Of a stretch of DNA of 64,000 nucleotides, positions 36,881-48,488 are shown piece after piece. The translations under genes and the position numbers were made by a program. Below the pieces are notes generated by a model. The model was not told the origin of the DNA. It did not search any database and saw only the letters and a list, made by a program, of their open reading frames with translations. This DNA is from Basidiobolus meristosporus CBS 931.73 (Eukaryota > Basidiobolomycota > Basidiobolomycetes > Basidiobolales > Basidiobolaceae), in contig MCFE01000309.1 in assembly GCA_002104905.1 (NCBI GenBank), positions 1 through 64,000 on the forward strand, written 5' to 3'. How positions within the stretch are numbered: the stretch's first letter is position 1; the number at the start of each line of letters is the position of its first letter.

Positions 36881-38936
36881 TTATTTCCCATGAAACTTCA
36901 GTTGTACCTCAATTGCCAATTGTATTGACCTATACAAGTTTCTATACCCTACTCTAACATTAAGCCCAACCCCACACTCAACAAGTAACTCCATTAAAAT
37001 CCACCACTCAATAAGTATTTCTGCTGTAACTCTCTGGTTCCACAACTTTGGCAGGAACCCAACGGCTTTATGCCACTGTTCATTCACTGGTTCCCATATG
37101 TCCTGGTCTTCAGCCAGCACTGCAAGGTCTAGCTCCTCATCTGCCAGTCTTTGCAATAAATCCTTGCAATATTCCAGTGCATTTTTTTGAGCACTGCTCT
37201 TGAAGAAGTGCTGCAACCTCTTGGTGTGCCTATTAATGCTAAAGCTCCACTGAAGGCATTGTGATTGTCTTTTGAGCTCTTGAAGTTGTAGCCTTGTCTG
37301 TCAGTGGGATCTCCACTCTGTCAACAATGGAGGCTGTGGTAGACAAATTGCCTTTTTCAGCAAACTCATCTACCTTGCTGGAGTGTAGCTCAACTGGCTG
37401 TGCTTCCAACTCTTGTGAAAACAGCTGTTTTCTTGTTGGTAATTCTTCTTGGCAATGATGGGATTCAGTCTGTTCCTGGCTTGTGACGTTAATTGGCAAG
37501 AGCTGCAGTTTTTTTGCATGCATCCCTGTCTCAGGCTTGGGTAGACATTTTTCCCTTTACCTTTTCCTTTATCACTGCCAGGTCTTTCACGGCTACTTTG
37601 TCTGAGTGCTTCTTGTAAAGAACTACAATTTCTCCTGGATAAATTCTGCTCTGACACATCTGTTTTGGCCTGCTTGTCCCTTGCTGGCACTCTTCTGGCA
37701 ACCAGATGTTTCTTTTCCGCTTGTTTTGAGCTCTCAACCATAGTTGTGACAGGCTCCTGTAAAGGCAGCTGGTTTTTATCACTGCCAGGTCCTTCACAGC
37801 TACTTTGACTGGGAGCTTCTTGAGTGGTACTTTGCTTTTCCTTGATAAATGTTGTGCTGGTGTATCCATGTTTGCCTGCTTGTCTTTAATTGGCACTCTT
37901 CCAGCTGCCTGACATCTCTTTGAAGCTTGTCTGGAGCTTTTGGCCCTGCTTGTAATGGGCTCTTGAGGAAGCCGCTGGTTTTTAGCCATGGCTCCCTTGT
38001 TCTTCTGCCTTTGATAGTTTCTGCTATTCTTACAATACTTTCTTAGCATACCAATGCTGGCCCAAAATCTGTTTGCCCATTTGAGTCCAGGATAATGCTC
38101 ATGGAACAAGTCAAGTGCATTCAGCTTGGCCTTGAGTTCCTGATGGTCCCATGGTATGCTGGCCTCAAGGTGATGGCATGCTAGACTTCTGATGGCCTCT
38201 TGCATATCAGCCCACTCTTCATTATTGCACTCAACGGCTTCACAGATCTTCAATGTCTTTTGATTTTTAGGCTTTAGTATAAACACCACATTGTCTCACT
38301 CCCATACTGTGATAGCTTTTTCTATGGGCTTTATCTTTGGGCACTGTTGTTGTGCTTCAAAGACTGTATGGTGTTCCTCTGCTGTTACATCCGGAAATGG
38401 CTCAATTCTTGGCTGTGACATTGAGCTACTTGAGTTCCTTCTTTGCAGCAAAGATACTACTTTCTCTACCTGAGATATTGATTGCTCTACATGTATTATC
38501 TGCTCATCCTGTTTCTGGACTACTTCCTGATTTCTCTGGGCCATTGCTTCTATCCTATCAGCCACTGCACCTAATTGCTCTATTAATGCTTTGGTATGAG
38601 CTGACAACATACTTGCTAATACAGGTGGTGGTGATGTTATCTTGGCCACTTGCTGATTTCAACAGAGGGTACTGTGTTTGCTACATTCTCATCTGCCTGA
38701 GCATAACAGTCAGCTTGTGGCTCCACAGAGGTTCTCAATTGCCTACTTGACTGAGAGCCTGAGGAGTCTGCATTATTACCTTCAATGGGCACAGTGTCCA
38801 CAGGGCCTTTTTTGGATGTAGCCCTGCTTGTTGCACTGAATGTCAAAGCAAGCTGTTGTCCAATTGTTCTTACGTTGCCATCAGTGGTGGGGTTTGGTTG
38901 AGAACCAGACAACTTTGCTTTACTTTTTGGCGGCAT
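36881..38936 (-). pseudogene. Accessory ORF of the Tnp2 element, function unknown
   Basis: Reads on the minus strand from ATG 38936 (MPPKSKAKLSGSQPN) through a Ser/Thr-rich start, a coiled-coil-like stretch (EQLGAVADRIEAMAQRNQEV and QSISQVEKVVSLLQRR), a folded-looking middle (ECNNEEWADMQEAIRSLACH, EHYPGLKWANRFWASIG) and a Lys/Arg/Gln-rich repeat region, to a C-terminal piece ending LKFHGK at about 36881. Breaks: frame change near 38640, a stop near 38293, more frame changes near 37740, 37530 and 37220. I recognise no domain. Position and divergent orientation next to Tnp2 inside the same terminal repeats make it the element's second gene. Confidence 0.6.
37569..37985 (-). repeat. Tandem duplication of about 208 bp inside the accessory ORF
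   Basis: Two adjacent, diverged copies both begin (plus strand) tatcactgccaggtc, continue ttcac-gctactttg and end with ggctcytgwrgaagccgctgg-like sequence before tttttagcc. In protein they give repeated DKQA-x-LSR and VAVKDLAVIK units on the minus strand. Confidence 0.75.
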
Positions 38937-39159
38937 ATATATGGAAGTGAGTCAAATCAAAGGGGAAATAGTGTTACATATACATGTGTTTGTGGTGCCA
39001 CAACTTTATTTATAATGCTTACTATGGCAGGTCATCATTGAATCTTACATTCATGTAGGTGCAATGTCTCAAATACAAGACTGTCTTAAGTTCACATGAG
39101 TATTGACTAAAAAGTGCTATAATAGCATTATGTTGTTGAAGGTCAAACTGTTTGACCCA

Positions 39160-41270
39160 TGGACAAGACTACTTTGACTCAACACCATAAGAGAAGAGAA
39201 AAAAGACCATGTGGCTATTGTGGCAAGCCTCTCAGCCATGAAGCACACAGACAGCATAGGAAGTATTACAAGGATCACAGCCAGTGTTTTGCCCCCCCCC
39301 CAAGTCATATTTGACCATTCATTGGTCACTACTGTACCAACATTATCTTGCCGGCCAGTTGATACTTCTATATTGGCACTTGGCTGTCTTTGTCACCTGG
39401 CACATACTAAGTCAGGTGAGTTTGTGACACCTTTAGGCTCACCTCAGCCTGCTGAATATGGCACGTAGAGTGATACCTCTGACAAAGAAGGTTCACTGAT
39501 GGATTTTGAGCCTATCTCCCATAACAACAGTACCACATATGAGCCCGGTCAAATCCCTCTATGCAATGAGGCAACACCCGTTGAAACAAATGCCAAGGAT
39601 ACTTTATGGAGCCAAGTGAGCACAGTAATACATCTACTGGTTAATGATGTAATGTTCTGGCTAGAGAAGTGGCGCATTTCCACTAATATCAGTAATGGGG
39701 GCTTTGAGGATTTATTGCTACTTCTTGCCAAAATCAGACCGGCATGCAACTTACCATGTACATGGTACAAGTGGACAACCATCATGCAGCTGGCAACATA
39801 TGATCCAGAGACTGTCCTGATTCCAGCATGTGTTAACAGTTGCATGGCATTCACATCCAAAAATGCTACCATTGCAACGTGTCCAAATTGTCAGGAATCC
39901 ACCGCCATTGAGGGAAAACATTGTTCACACTCTGGATATATTCCGGTCATACCCTGTCTGAGGAAGCTGATGCAGTCCAACAAATATTGCAAAGCTATAC
40001 AGTACTGCTGTGGTGGTGTATAGGTGCAAGGGAGAGATATATCCAACACTTCTCAAGTGTTTTGTGTGTGGAGTGTTCACTGGGTGCAATGACCTCTGGC
40101 AAAAGCTTGCCAGGAATACTTGGGTTCTTTCTCTAATCTAATGTGAAGGGGAATAAAGCCACAACCTTGTCAAGGGAAAACTATTGAGCTACAATCCCCA
40201 ACTTAGTTGGCATCTTAACAAAAGTATGAACTGGGTTCAGCATCCTTTGAGATGACAATGTACTAAAGCTTCCAAAGTCAAAACAACTGTAAACTCCACC
40301 AGCAGGGACTTGATAAGAATGCAGCTGTGGTCAATAGTTACAAAGACAGAAAAATATCTTTGCCTGTACAAGAACAAACTTGGGAAAGAATCAAATAGAA
40401 TAAAAGATACCTACTCTGAGTATTCCTCACAAGTAGTGCCTCCAAGGTCTGTTGGCTGTCAGCATGGTTTCCTGGGAGTGTCCTGTGGTCTAGGGTTGGA
40501 AGTTCAGGTAGCAGCAGGTAGCAGTGATCACACTAATCAACAAGTTGGTATATTGATAAAAGGGATAATGATTTATTGTTGAGGGATAGCCTCCCTTATA
40601 TACTTTTCTTACTGGCTAAGTGATTGCTAATCATGGTGTTCCAGAAGGTTCCGGATATCAATAGCAATCTTAATGACATCAGAATGACCTAAGAATGTTC
40701 TAAGTAGGTGCCAGAAGGTTCTAAGTGGCACAGCACATCCAACCAATCAGGAACCAGTATTCTGAAACCTGTGTAACAAAGGGATACCATACATGGTATG
40801 GAAATGGTAGGGATGGTGGCATGGGTTGATCATGTATCACGGGTACTGTTGCAGGTACTTGCCTAATATAGAAGCACTTAAAGCTAGTAATCTTACATAA
40901 AGTGAGGGGTAACTTATGCAATAAGGTAAGCAGGTGTGATAGTCAACTGGCTTATGGGATAGTACTGATTGGGTAAGACAAATGGGATAAAACTAAAATA
41001 AATGTAGTAGAGATATAGGGAAGTTGAAAATAAGGGAATGAGCACATCTGTCAGTGGGTGTCACTGTCACCCCACTACACCGCACTTGGTATCAATCAAG
41101 CGCAAACATATCTGATATATTCAATGGCAAACATTACAAACAGCTAAGAAGCAAGGGCTACTTTGAAGGTGTGTATGACCATGGCCTTGCTTTAGCACTT
41201 GATGGATTCTCATTAAACAAGTAATCTACTAGCAAATCCTGCTGGCCACTGATTCTCATCAATCTGAATC
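39160..41270 (+). pseudogene. Tnp2 transposase, N-terminal part (interrupted)
   Basis: A Cys/His-rich start (KRPCGYCGKPLSHEAHRQH, then RKYYKDHSQ, near 39195-39280) as in Plavaka/Tnp2 proteins. Later comes a second zinc-type segment, ACVNSCMAF then CPNCQES and YIPVIPCLRKLMQSNKYC (to 40008). After a solo LTR (40009-41079) the frame resumes with RTWYQSSANISDIFNGKHY, then ALALDGF and CWPLILINLN (to 41270), the classical Tnp2 D-G-F and WPL-NLN motifs. Copia then cuts it. Stops and frame changes throughout. Confidence 0.8.
40009..41079 (+). repeat. Solo LTR (TGTGGTGGTG family), copy 2
   Basis: Begins TGTGGTGGTGTATAGG and ends CCCCACTACA. Flanks ACTGC (left) and ACCGC (right, overlapping the last LTR base) fit a target repeat with one change. 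Removing it rejoins Tnp2 reading IQY to RTWYQ. It is longer (1071 bp) than the copy at 31804-33344. Confidence 0.75.
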
Positions 41271-41619
41271 TGTTGTAAAAATTTGTATTTCCACCTAAAT
41301 ATTCACATAATTTAGTCACTTAGATCATTACCTTCAAATCCTAGAGAATACTGACCAAATTCTTTGTTGGTATTTACTTAGAATATTTTCACCAAAACAC
41401 CAGGTACCCAGAACATGATAATTCTCAAAGTTGTCCAAACAGCCCCAAACTTTGCACACATGCTCTTGGGACCTTCCTTAACCTATTCTACGTGTTTTTA
41501 ATGCCCAGGCCAGGTGAAAGTATAAATACTACTTTTACATTCAATAAATCATTAAGTGAAAGCAACATAATCTATTTGTCATCCAAATCACTTCCAATAT
41601 CTCCAAGACTCTTACAACA
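41271..41619 (+). repeat. 5' LTR of truncated copia C3
   Basis: Starts TGTTGTAAAAATTTG and ends CTCTTACAACA (349 bp). It contains a TATA-like box (gtataaatac, about 41519) and is followed at 41620 by GGCTATGAGCCCC, the half-tRNA primer site pattern. No 3' LTR partner remains. Confidence 0.82.
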
Positions 41620-44600
41620 GGCTATGAGCCCCAAGCTGTCACTCTCTGCAATGTCTACTTATGCTATTACTGGAATTTTTCCCTCTGCTGAAAAGTTGGA
41701 TGGATTTAACTACCAAGTGTGGAAGGTGAAGATGAAGATGCTGCTACAAGAAAGAGGCCTTTGGGATATTGTCATGGGAGAAGAATGCCCTCCTAAAAAC
41801 ATGGGAGAGGAAGCCTTGAATTACCAGAAGAAAGAACAAAGTGCCTTTAACTGCATTTGTCTTAATGTCAAGGACAAATTGCTAATTCAATGCTCAAGAG
41901 CAAAAATGGCAAAGAATGCCTGAAAAGCATTAGAAGACACCTACCAGTCATGTTCAGCTGCCAAGAAAATGTATCTGAGAAGAAAATACTCTACTACAAA
42001 GATGCTGCCAGGAGAAGTAATGAAAAATCTAATTAACAGAATTACCCTGCTGGTAGATGAGATGGAATCTGTGGGTGTACCAACTGCTGATGAGGATGTG
42101 ATAGTTACCATCCTGAATAGCCTGACAGACAAGCTTTGGGGCCTTGTATCAGCCCTAGAGTCCAGAACTGAAGATTTGACCTTAAATTACATATATGGAA
42201 GGCTCCTGGATGAAGAATTAAGAAAATCAAGCGCTAATAAGAAGGAAGAAGAAAATGCTTCAATAAGCAATGATAGCCAAGAAAGGAGGTACCCAAGACC
42301 CTACAAAGGCAACAGCAGCCTATTTTGTAACTACTACAAAAGGAAAGGACACACATCAGACTGGTGTATCAAAAAGAGAGAGTATCAGCAATAGAAGCCT
42401 GAATATGGCAATGCTGCAACAACTGAAGATAGACTATTCATATCTGCACAATATATGACCACAAACAAGGATTCTCCGACGTGGTATATTGACTCTGGAG
42501 CTTCTCAACACTTTACACACCAAATGAACTTTTTACCCAATATCAAGAAATTCCAGTTAAGAAGGTTTTCATGGGTGATGATAGAACACTTGATGCAGTG
42601 GGAGAAGGAACTATCCAAGTAAACCCTAGAAGCAGTGAAGGAAGCCATACACTGACCTTTAAAGAAGTACTCTATGTACCAGAAATAGCCAAGAACCTAC
42701 TCTCTGTAAGCAAGGCCACAGCAGAAGGACTTGGTTTCAGTTTTGCCAATTCTGCATGCAGGATCACTGATCAAAATGGTGCCCATATTGCTTTGGGTAT
42801 CAGAGATCAGAGCCCATACAAGTTGACTTATATTCCATCATATTTCAAAGCCAATATAAGTAACTTAAATGAAGAAACACCAATGATTTGGAACAGGTGA
42901 ATTGGGCACATCAATTTTAATTATTTGCGCAAAATGATTAAAGATCAGCTAATTTCTGGAGTGAAAATTGATCCCCCACTAATTTGAAGCACTGTGAAGC
43001 CTGCATATATGGGAAACAAGCCAGTCAACTGTTCAAGAGCTCTGGGTTAATAAAAACTAAGAAAAAATTAGATCTAATTCACTCAGATCTGTGTGGACCT
43101 ATGCAAAATTTATCCTTAGGCAGGATGAAGTATTAAATCACTTTTATTGATAATTATACAATATACACATGGGTCTACTTCATGGTGAGAAAGGAAGAAG
43201 CTCTGTCTAAGTTCAGGGGGTTTAAAGCCATGGTGGAGAGAAACTGGTGAAAAAATCAAGAAAATATGCTCTGACAATGGTGGAGAATATACCTCAAAAC
43301 TCTTCATCCACTTCTGCAAAATTCATGGGACAAAGCAAGAGACTACTGTACCACACTCCCCACAGCAAAATGGAGTAGCAGAACAAGCTAACAGATCAAT
43401 AATTGATATGGCAAGATATATGATCCATGATCAAAAATTATCCTATGATTTTTGGGCGGAATCAGTTGGCACTGCTGTATACCTTAGAAATAGGAGTTAT
43501 AACAGGATACTTCGTGATTCTACTCCATTTGAAGCATGGTATGGATACAGACCAAGTGCAGAACATCTAAGAATATTTGGGTGTACAGCATATGCCAAAA
43601 AACTGGCTGGAAATCAGTCAAAATTTGAGCCAAAAAGTGTAAAATGCATATTTTTGGGCTGCTGCAATGAGAGTAAGGCATACAGACTCTACAATACCAA
43701 AGCAAAGAAGCTGATCAAGTCCAGGGTTTTGTTGTTTGATGAAAATTCAAAATTTTCACAAGAAATGACATCATATGATGACCAAAATTTGATCTCAAGT
43801 CCACCAATTGTCAGGACTGAATCAGAGCAAAACAATGAAAATTTTTTCACTCCAGAGGACTCTACAACCATGGTTCAGCCAGAATTGGTGTCCAGGAATA
43901 TCCCAGAAGTGATCATTCCAGTATCAAATGCCCCAAGATCCAATTGGACAAGCAGTAGCCCAAATTACTATATCAATGAGGGTACAAACTTAGCCTATGC
44001 CTATTCAGTCCATGTTGATGAACCCCAGACTGTGAAAGAGGCCCTAAATAGCCCTCAGATGAAGTTTTGGAGATCTGCAATGACTGAGGAATATCAGGCC
44101 CTAATGGAAAATCAAACTTGGGACTTAGTTAAATTACCAATCAACCAAAGATTGATTGGATGCAGATGGGTCTTCAAGACAAAATACAAGGCTAATGGTA
44201 CAATTGAAAGATACAAAACAAGACTTGTAGCCAAAGGATACTCTCAAACAAAAGGACTTGACTATACTGAGACCTTTGCACTGGTAGCCATGTTTAGCTC
44301 CATCAGATTAACATTGGCTATTGCAGCCAAATATAAGATTTTTATTCATCAAATGGATGTAAAAACTGCATTTTTGAATGGAGAACTTGATGAGGATGTG
44401 TATATGGACCAGCCTGATGGGTTTGTTGACCAAGATAACCCCCATTTGGTCTGCAAGCTTAAAAAGTCACTCTATGATCTCAAACAATCACCAGGAGCAT
44501 GGAATTGCAAGATAGATTCTTATTTGGAATCTTTGAGTTTCAAAAGAAGTAATGCCAACTATAGCATATACTATAAGCCAGATAGAGCAAATCCAGTTCT

Positions 44601-44672
44601 GTTAGCTCTATATGTGGATGATCTTATTATAGCCGCCAATAACCTAGAAACATTGGAACAGACTAAATCCAG
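41271..44672 (+). pseudogene. Truncated Ty1/copia C3 (LTR, gag, integrase, RT start)
   Basis: Gag from about 41650 (KLDGFNYQVWKVKMKMLLQE) with a TGA replacing a conserved Trp after KMAKNA and a knuckle reading CNYYKRKGHTSDWC (one Cys lost); protease piece WYIDSGASQHF near 42480; integrase with SDNGGEYTSKL and PHSPQQNGVAEQANRS (43260-43410); then an open frame with GCRWVFKTKYK, HQMDVKTAFLNGEL and active site LYVDDLIIAANN. Homology ends abruptly at TKSSL (44672), where Tnp2 sequence takes over in frame. RNase H and the 3' LTR are lost. Confidence 0.85.
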
Positions 44673-45201
44673 TCTGAAACATTTGCTTTTCAACAATATC
44701 CCTATACTGATGAACAAGAAGTACATGGGGCATTTCAAGCTAAATGAGCCCTTTGAGATACCGGAGAAATTTGAAGAAACTGGTAAGATATTACAGAGTA
44801 TCTGCTACCCTAAGTACTTCTCACAGGCTCCAATATATATTTATACGCATATGCAACAATACAAATGCAACGACTGGATGAACTGGATATGTATTTATTC
44901 AAGTGGTGTTCTGAAGCCATTCCTGCCAAGAGTACATTGGAAGCATTGGGAGTCATATGTGGACATTGTAGGAATATTTATTCAGAAGCGGATCACCAAT
45001 GCCAACTTGACGCATCTACAGCTGTTGTGTGAGGAGTGTGTGATGGGATTTGAGCAACTATACACAAAACATAAAGCTGAATGCGTAGATCTCTGCCGCT
45101 ACTGTGTCCATTCTCTACTCCATCTTGCATGGTGTGTGGAGAATATTGGGCCTTGCTTCACCTTTTGGGTGTTTCCTATGGAGCAGATGTGTGGGAGATA
45201 G
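43408..45201 (+). pseudogene. Chimeric ORF: copia integrase/RT fused in frame to Tnp2 C-terminal part
   Basis: One open frame of 597 codons crosses two unrelated elements. Residues to about 422 are copia; from about 423 it reads as the C-terminal third of Tnp2: YMGHFKLNEPFEIP, YKCNDWMNWICIYSSGVLK, RVHWKHWESYVDIVGIF, RRFEQLYT-like GFEQLYTKHKAECV and HLAWCVENIGPCFTFWVFP. The junction follows TKSSL. Since copia lies inside Tnp2, one deletion that removed copia RNase H and 3' LTR together with the Tnp2 catalytic core explains it. Expression is unproven. Confidence 0.82.
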
Positions 45202-46338
45202 GAAGACAAGTCAAGTTGCAGGTACTATCATATCCCAATCTCATCAAGAATATTACCTTCAAGTCCATCATGGATGTGATGAGTTGGCACATGGAGGACA
45301 GCCAGAAAGAGTTGGAAAATACTGAGGACAAATGTGCACATGGAGACACCTATGCCTATGGCATTAAGAAGCTAGGCAGCCCCAATGCGTGGGTAATCAA
45401 TTAAGTAATGCAAAGTTGGGATGGGTGCAACAAGCAACTGATTTTTATCAGGAAAGCTCCACCAAGATATGCCAGATTTCTTGTGGTCACAAGCCAACTG
45501 CTACACCATTCAATATGGAATTCACATAAACAAAAGCCAGAGCGCACCTATAAGGGGGACTAGAATCCAGCAGGGAGAAGGAATATATTGGCTAAATACT
45601 AAGAAGTTCTTTGCCAATATTCAGGATGTATTCATGGCAGAAGTGGCAACAACCAAGCATATATTTGCAAGATGTATATGCTAGCAGTAGTACAAGGTAT
45701 ATGGCAACTTTGCAAGTATCACACTAAAAAGCCGTAAAGTTGATGTGATAGAAGTATGCCAATTGCGGCAGGTGTGCGCATTTGTAGAGGTTAGTAAGAA
45801 GGAGGCCATAGTTTTTTTTGATTTGAACTATATGTGGAATACCCAAGGTAGTAGTGGGTTAGCAAATAAATAAGGTGATTCTACAGTGGAATATATGAAA
45901 TGCACAAGGGGAGGTAGAAAAAGGAAAAACCATTTGGTAAATTGGTACAGTAGCATTGTACAGAACCAGCAGCAGGCTGTCATACTGCCAAGAAAAAGCC
46001 ATCAGAGTCTTGCTGTGAGGCCGTCAAGATACCATCAAGTTTCTTGCCATATAAGGCAATTGAAAGCCCTGGCCAACTGGATCCACTTAAAATAGTAATA
46101 GCGCGCTGAAAGACCGCAACAATACCATGCAACTATTGTCACAGCACCAATCAAAAATTGTCAAGCTTTATCCCTTTATTTGGCTGTAAAATTTGCAAAA
46201 CATCATTGTGATCTTGTTATAAGATTGTCAGGAGGGTCACTGATTCCAAGCTGCTGTTATTATGACGGTCTCTAAACAGGATCTTGACGGATGATCTGAA
46301 TTGGATCCACCCATGGGACCAAATTATTTTTTATAGGG
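45202..46338 (+). pseudogene. Tail of Tnp2 transposase and right end of the element
   Basis: Continuing pieces in shifted frames: ITFKSIMDVMSWHMEDSQKE (45081-45404), QYGIHINKSQSAPIRGTRIQ-type region (45469-45684) and YGNFASITLKSRKVDVIE (about 45690). These fit the C-terminal DUF-like region after the Tnp2 domain. Beyond about 45880 only terminal non-coding sequence is seen. Confidence 0.55.
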
Positions 46339-46921
46339 ATGAGTCCATTGGAGTTAGGTGAGATAAAGAGATGAATACATCAGTTGTTGGAGCACAGAAA
46401 TATCAGACCCAGCAAGTCATCTTGGGGAGCACCAGTGCTTTTTGTGAGAAGGAACAATGAAGCACTTAGGGTGTGCAGTTATTACAGAGCCCTTAACTCA
46501 GCTACCACAAAGAGTTAGTAGCCCATACTTTGGACTGATGGGCTCCTACACCAATTCAGTGAAGCCACCATATTCAGCAAGATTAACCTCATGTCAGGAT
46601 ATAGCCAGATTATAGTGAAACCAGAAAACATACCTAAGACAGCATACTGGACCAGATATGGACCTTACAAGTACCTGGTAATGAGTTTTGGCCTCACCAA
46701 TGCCCCTGCAACATTCATGACCTTGATGTAAACCATTTTCCATGCATACATTGATACATTTGTGGTAATTTACCTTGATGACATATTGATATACAGCAAG
46801 ACAGAACAGGACCACTTGGTGCACATTGAAAAGGTCTTAAAGAAGCTAAGAGAGAACAAATTGTATGGCAAGCTATCAATATGCAAATTCTTGAAGGAAC
46901 ATGTTGAATACTTTGGACACA
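46339..46921 (+). pseudogene. Gypsy G1 reverse transcriptase
   Basis: Clear Ty3/gypsy RT on plus: WGAPVLFVRRNNEALRV, YRALN, FSKINLMSGYSQIIVK, GPYKYLVMSFGLTNAPATF, active site VIYLDDILIYSKTEQDHL and LYGKLSICKFLKEHVEYFGH. A TAA interrupts it after TFMTLM. It is cut at 46921 by a one-armed foldback. Confidence 0.85.
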
Positions 46922-47306
46922 GGACTTGTTCCATTGGATAGTGCCACATTGAGCCATGCTTACCAAATGATGTCAAAGTGTGCCTAGGTGGCCAAGTGGA
47001 CCTATACTAGGACACAGAGTGTGAAACATAGTTTTACACTGTCATGCCATGCAGCCCCTGCCTCTCACCCATTGTATGGGAGAAAATCCATTTTTTGACC
47101 TTTTTTTTGGATGAATGTTGTACATAATGTGAAAGAGGACAGAAGGACTGAGACATGCATCTGGTGCTCAATATCCATGGCACTCTGAATTTAGCTCCTG
47201 CGACTTGTCACATGTCACAAAATGCATGGCACTATCTTGGTCCACTGACACTATCTAACACTATATTTAAAATCAGCCCTGGAGTAAAACCTCTACAAAG
47301 CACATG
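46922..47306 (+). mobile_element. One-armed copy of the AGACTTGTTCC foldback family
   Basis: Begins GGACTTGTTCCATTGG and follows the left-arm sequence of the foldbacks to their centre (gtccactgacactatct, then ataaagc-like acaaagcacat), then stops; the second arm is absent. It sits between gypsy RT and integrase where RNase H should be, so RNase H was lost with the missing arm. Confidence 0.75.
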
Positions 47307-48071
47307 TAAGCTAGTGAAAATATGCCCAAGTTGCCAAATCAACAAAGGCCTACCACAGAGAGCTGCTGAACTCTCTGCCTTGCAGCCTGTAAGACCACTT
47401 GAGAGGTGGGGAATGACTCTATTGAAAGACTACCGACCACTAGGAAATGCAATTGTTAGATTTTAGTGGCAATTGACCATATCACCAATTGGCCAGTGGC
47501 TAAAGCTGTACCTGTAGCCAGTGAAAAAGAAGTTGCAAGCTTCATCCACCACAAAATTCTTACAAAGTTTGGATAACCCTGTGGAGGTTTTGTCTGATAG
47601 AGGAGCAAACTTTATGGCAAAGACATTGGAAGTTTACCTTGAAATGTAACAGATGCTACACTTGAAGACCTTGGCATATAACCCTAGAATTAATGGAGTA
47701 ACTTAGCTGTTAATTGATTATTTGGGAAAATGCTGACCAAGTATGCAAATGGAGCTGTCTGCATATGAATGAGTATATAGACTGAGCACTTTCTTCCTGC
47801 AGAGTTAGAGGCACAACACCACCCAACAACTGCCATTTTACTCAGTGTATGAATGTGAACCAAGGATTCCACGGAATCCCACACAACCCAAGCTTACAAA
47901 CACCTTAGAAGATGAGCTCAGTCAGCCAAGCGGACACCAGCAGCTGGAACAAAGATGCAAAAAGGCACTGGTCAAAGTATCTCAAAGTGCAGAAGAGATG
48001 AAGCAGAGATTTGATAAGACTATATCACCAGAAACATTGACAGTTGGAAGCTTTGTATTAATTGGGGAGAA
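47307..48071 (+). pseudogene. Gypsy G1 integrase remnant
   Basis: Plus-strand pieces: zinc region end KICPSCQINKGLPQRAA, core LERWGMTLLKDYRPLGN, VEVLSDRGANFMAK (integrase D-G-NF motif) and LAYNPRINGVT, then DELSQPSGHQQLEQ (47845-48084), ending just before the 3' LTR. Several stops. Confidence 0.75.
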
Positions 48072-48488
48072 TGTTATGATCTGATGCTTGAATGTTTAAG
48101 TTAGATCAGTTTTTAGTCAATTCAATTAGACGTATGTCTAACCTATCTGTATAACAGTGTTATCTATCAGATCAGTGGTATCAGTCAGCAGATGAATCAG
48201 CATATCCTTATCAGATAGAAATAAATGTATTGAGTAGCATCTGATTGTGTGACAATGATGCAATCAAAGGGGTCATTAGCCACAACCTACATTAGGAAAT
48301 AAAATAGACTTGTTCCGTTGGATAGTGCCACATAGTGCCAGCCTGTTTATGGTGCCGGATTGATCTGGCACTCTATGGCACTATCTGGCACTATAATTTC
48401 TACCATGATGCCTGTGGTATGATACAGTTACTGGTAATTTTACTCAATCTTACTTATGTTGCTCAGAATAGTGCTTTCCTTGCTTTAT

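Larger units (their letters stand above)
36551..46338 (+). mobile_element. Tnp2/CMC-type (Plavaka-like) DNA transposon, nested and decayed
   Basis: Ends are imperfect inverted repeats: left CCTATGAAAAATTATT, right (reverse complement) CCCTATAAAAAATAATT, with further similarity inside (GATCCTGTCAAAAGG versus GATCCTGTTTAGAGA). The target repeat ATG flanks it (36548-36550 and 46339-46341), and excising it rejoins the gypsy reading PYRM to SPLELGEIKR. It carries two divergent coding blocks: an accessory ORF on minus (36881-38936) and Tnp2 transposase on plus (39160 to about 45800). A solo LTR (40009-41079) and a truncated copia (41271-44672) sit inside it. The catalytic middle of the transposase is missing. 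Confidence 0.82.

Noticed and set aside
36881-38936. Host gene in the repeat block
   Set aside because: Several frameshifts and stops, CpG-depleted composition, and location within the Tnp2 element's terminal repeats.
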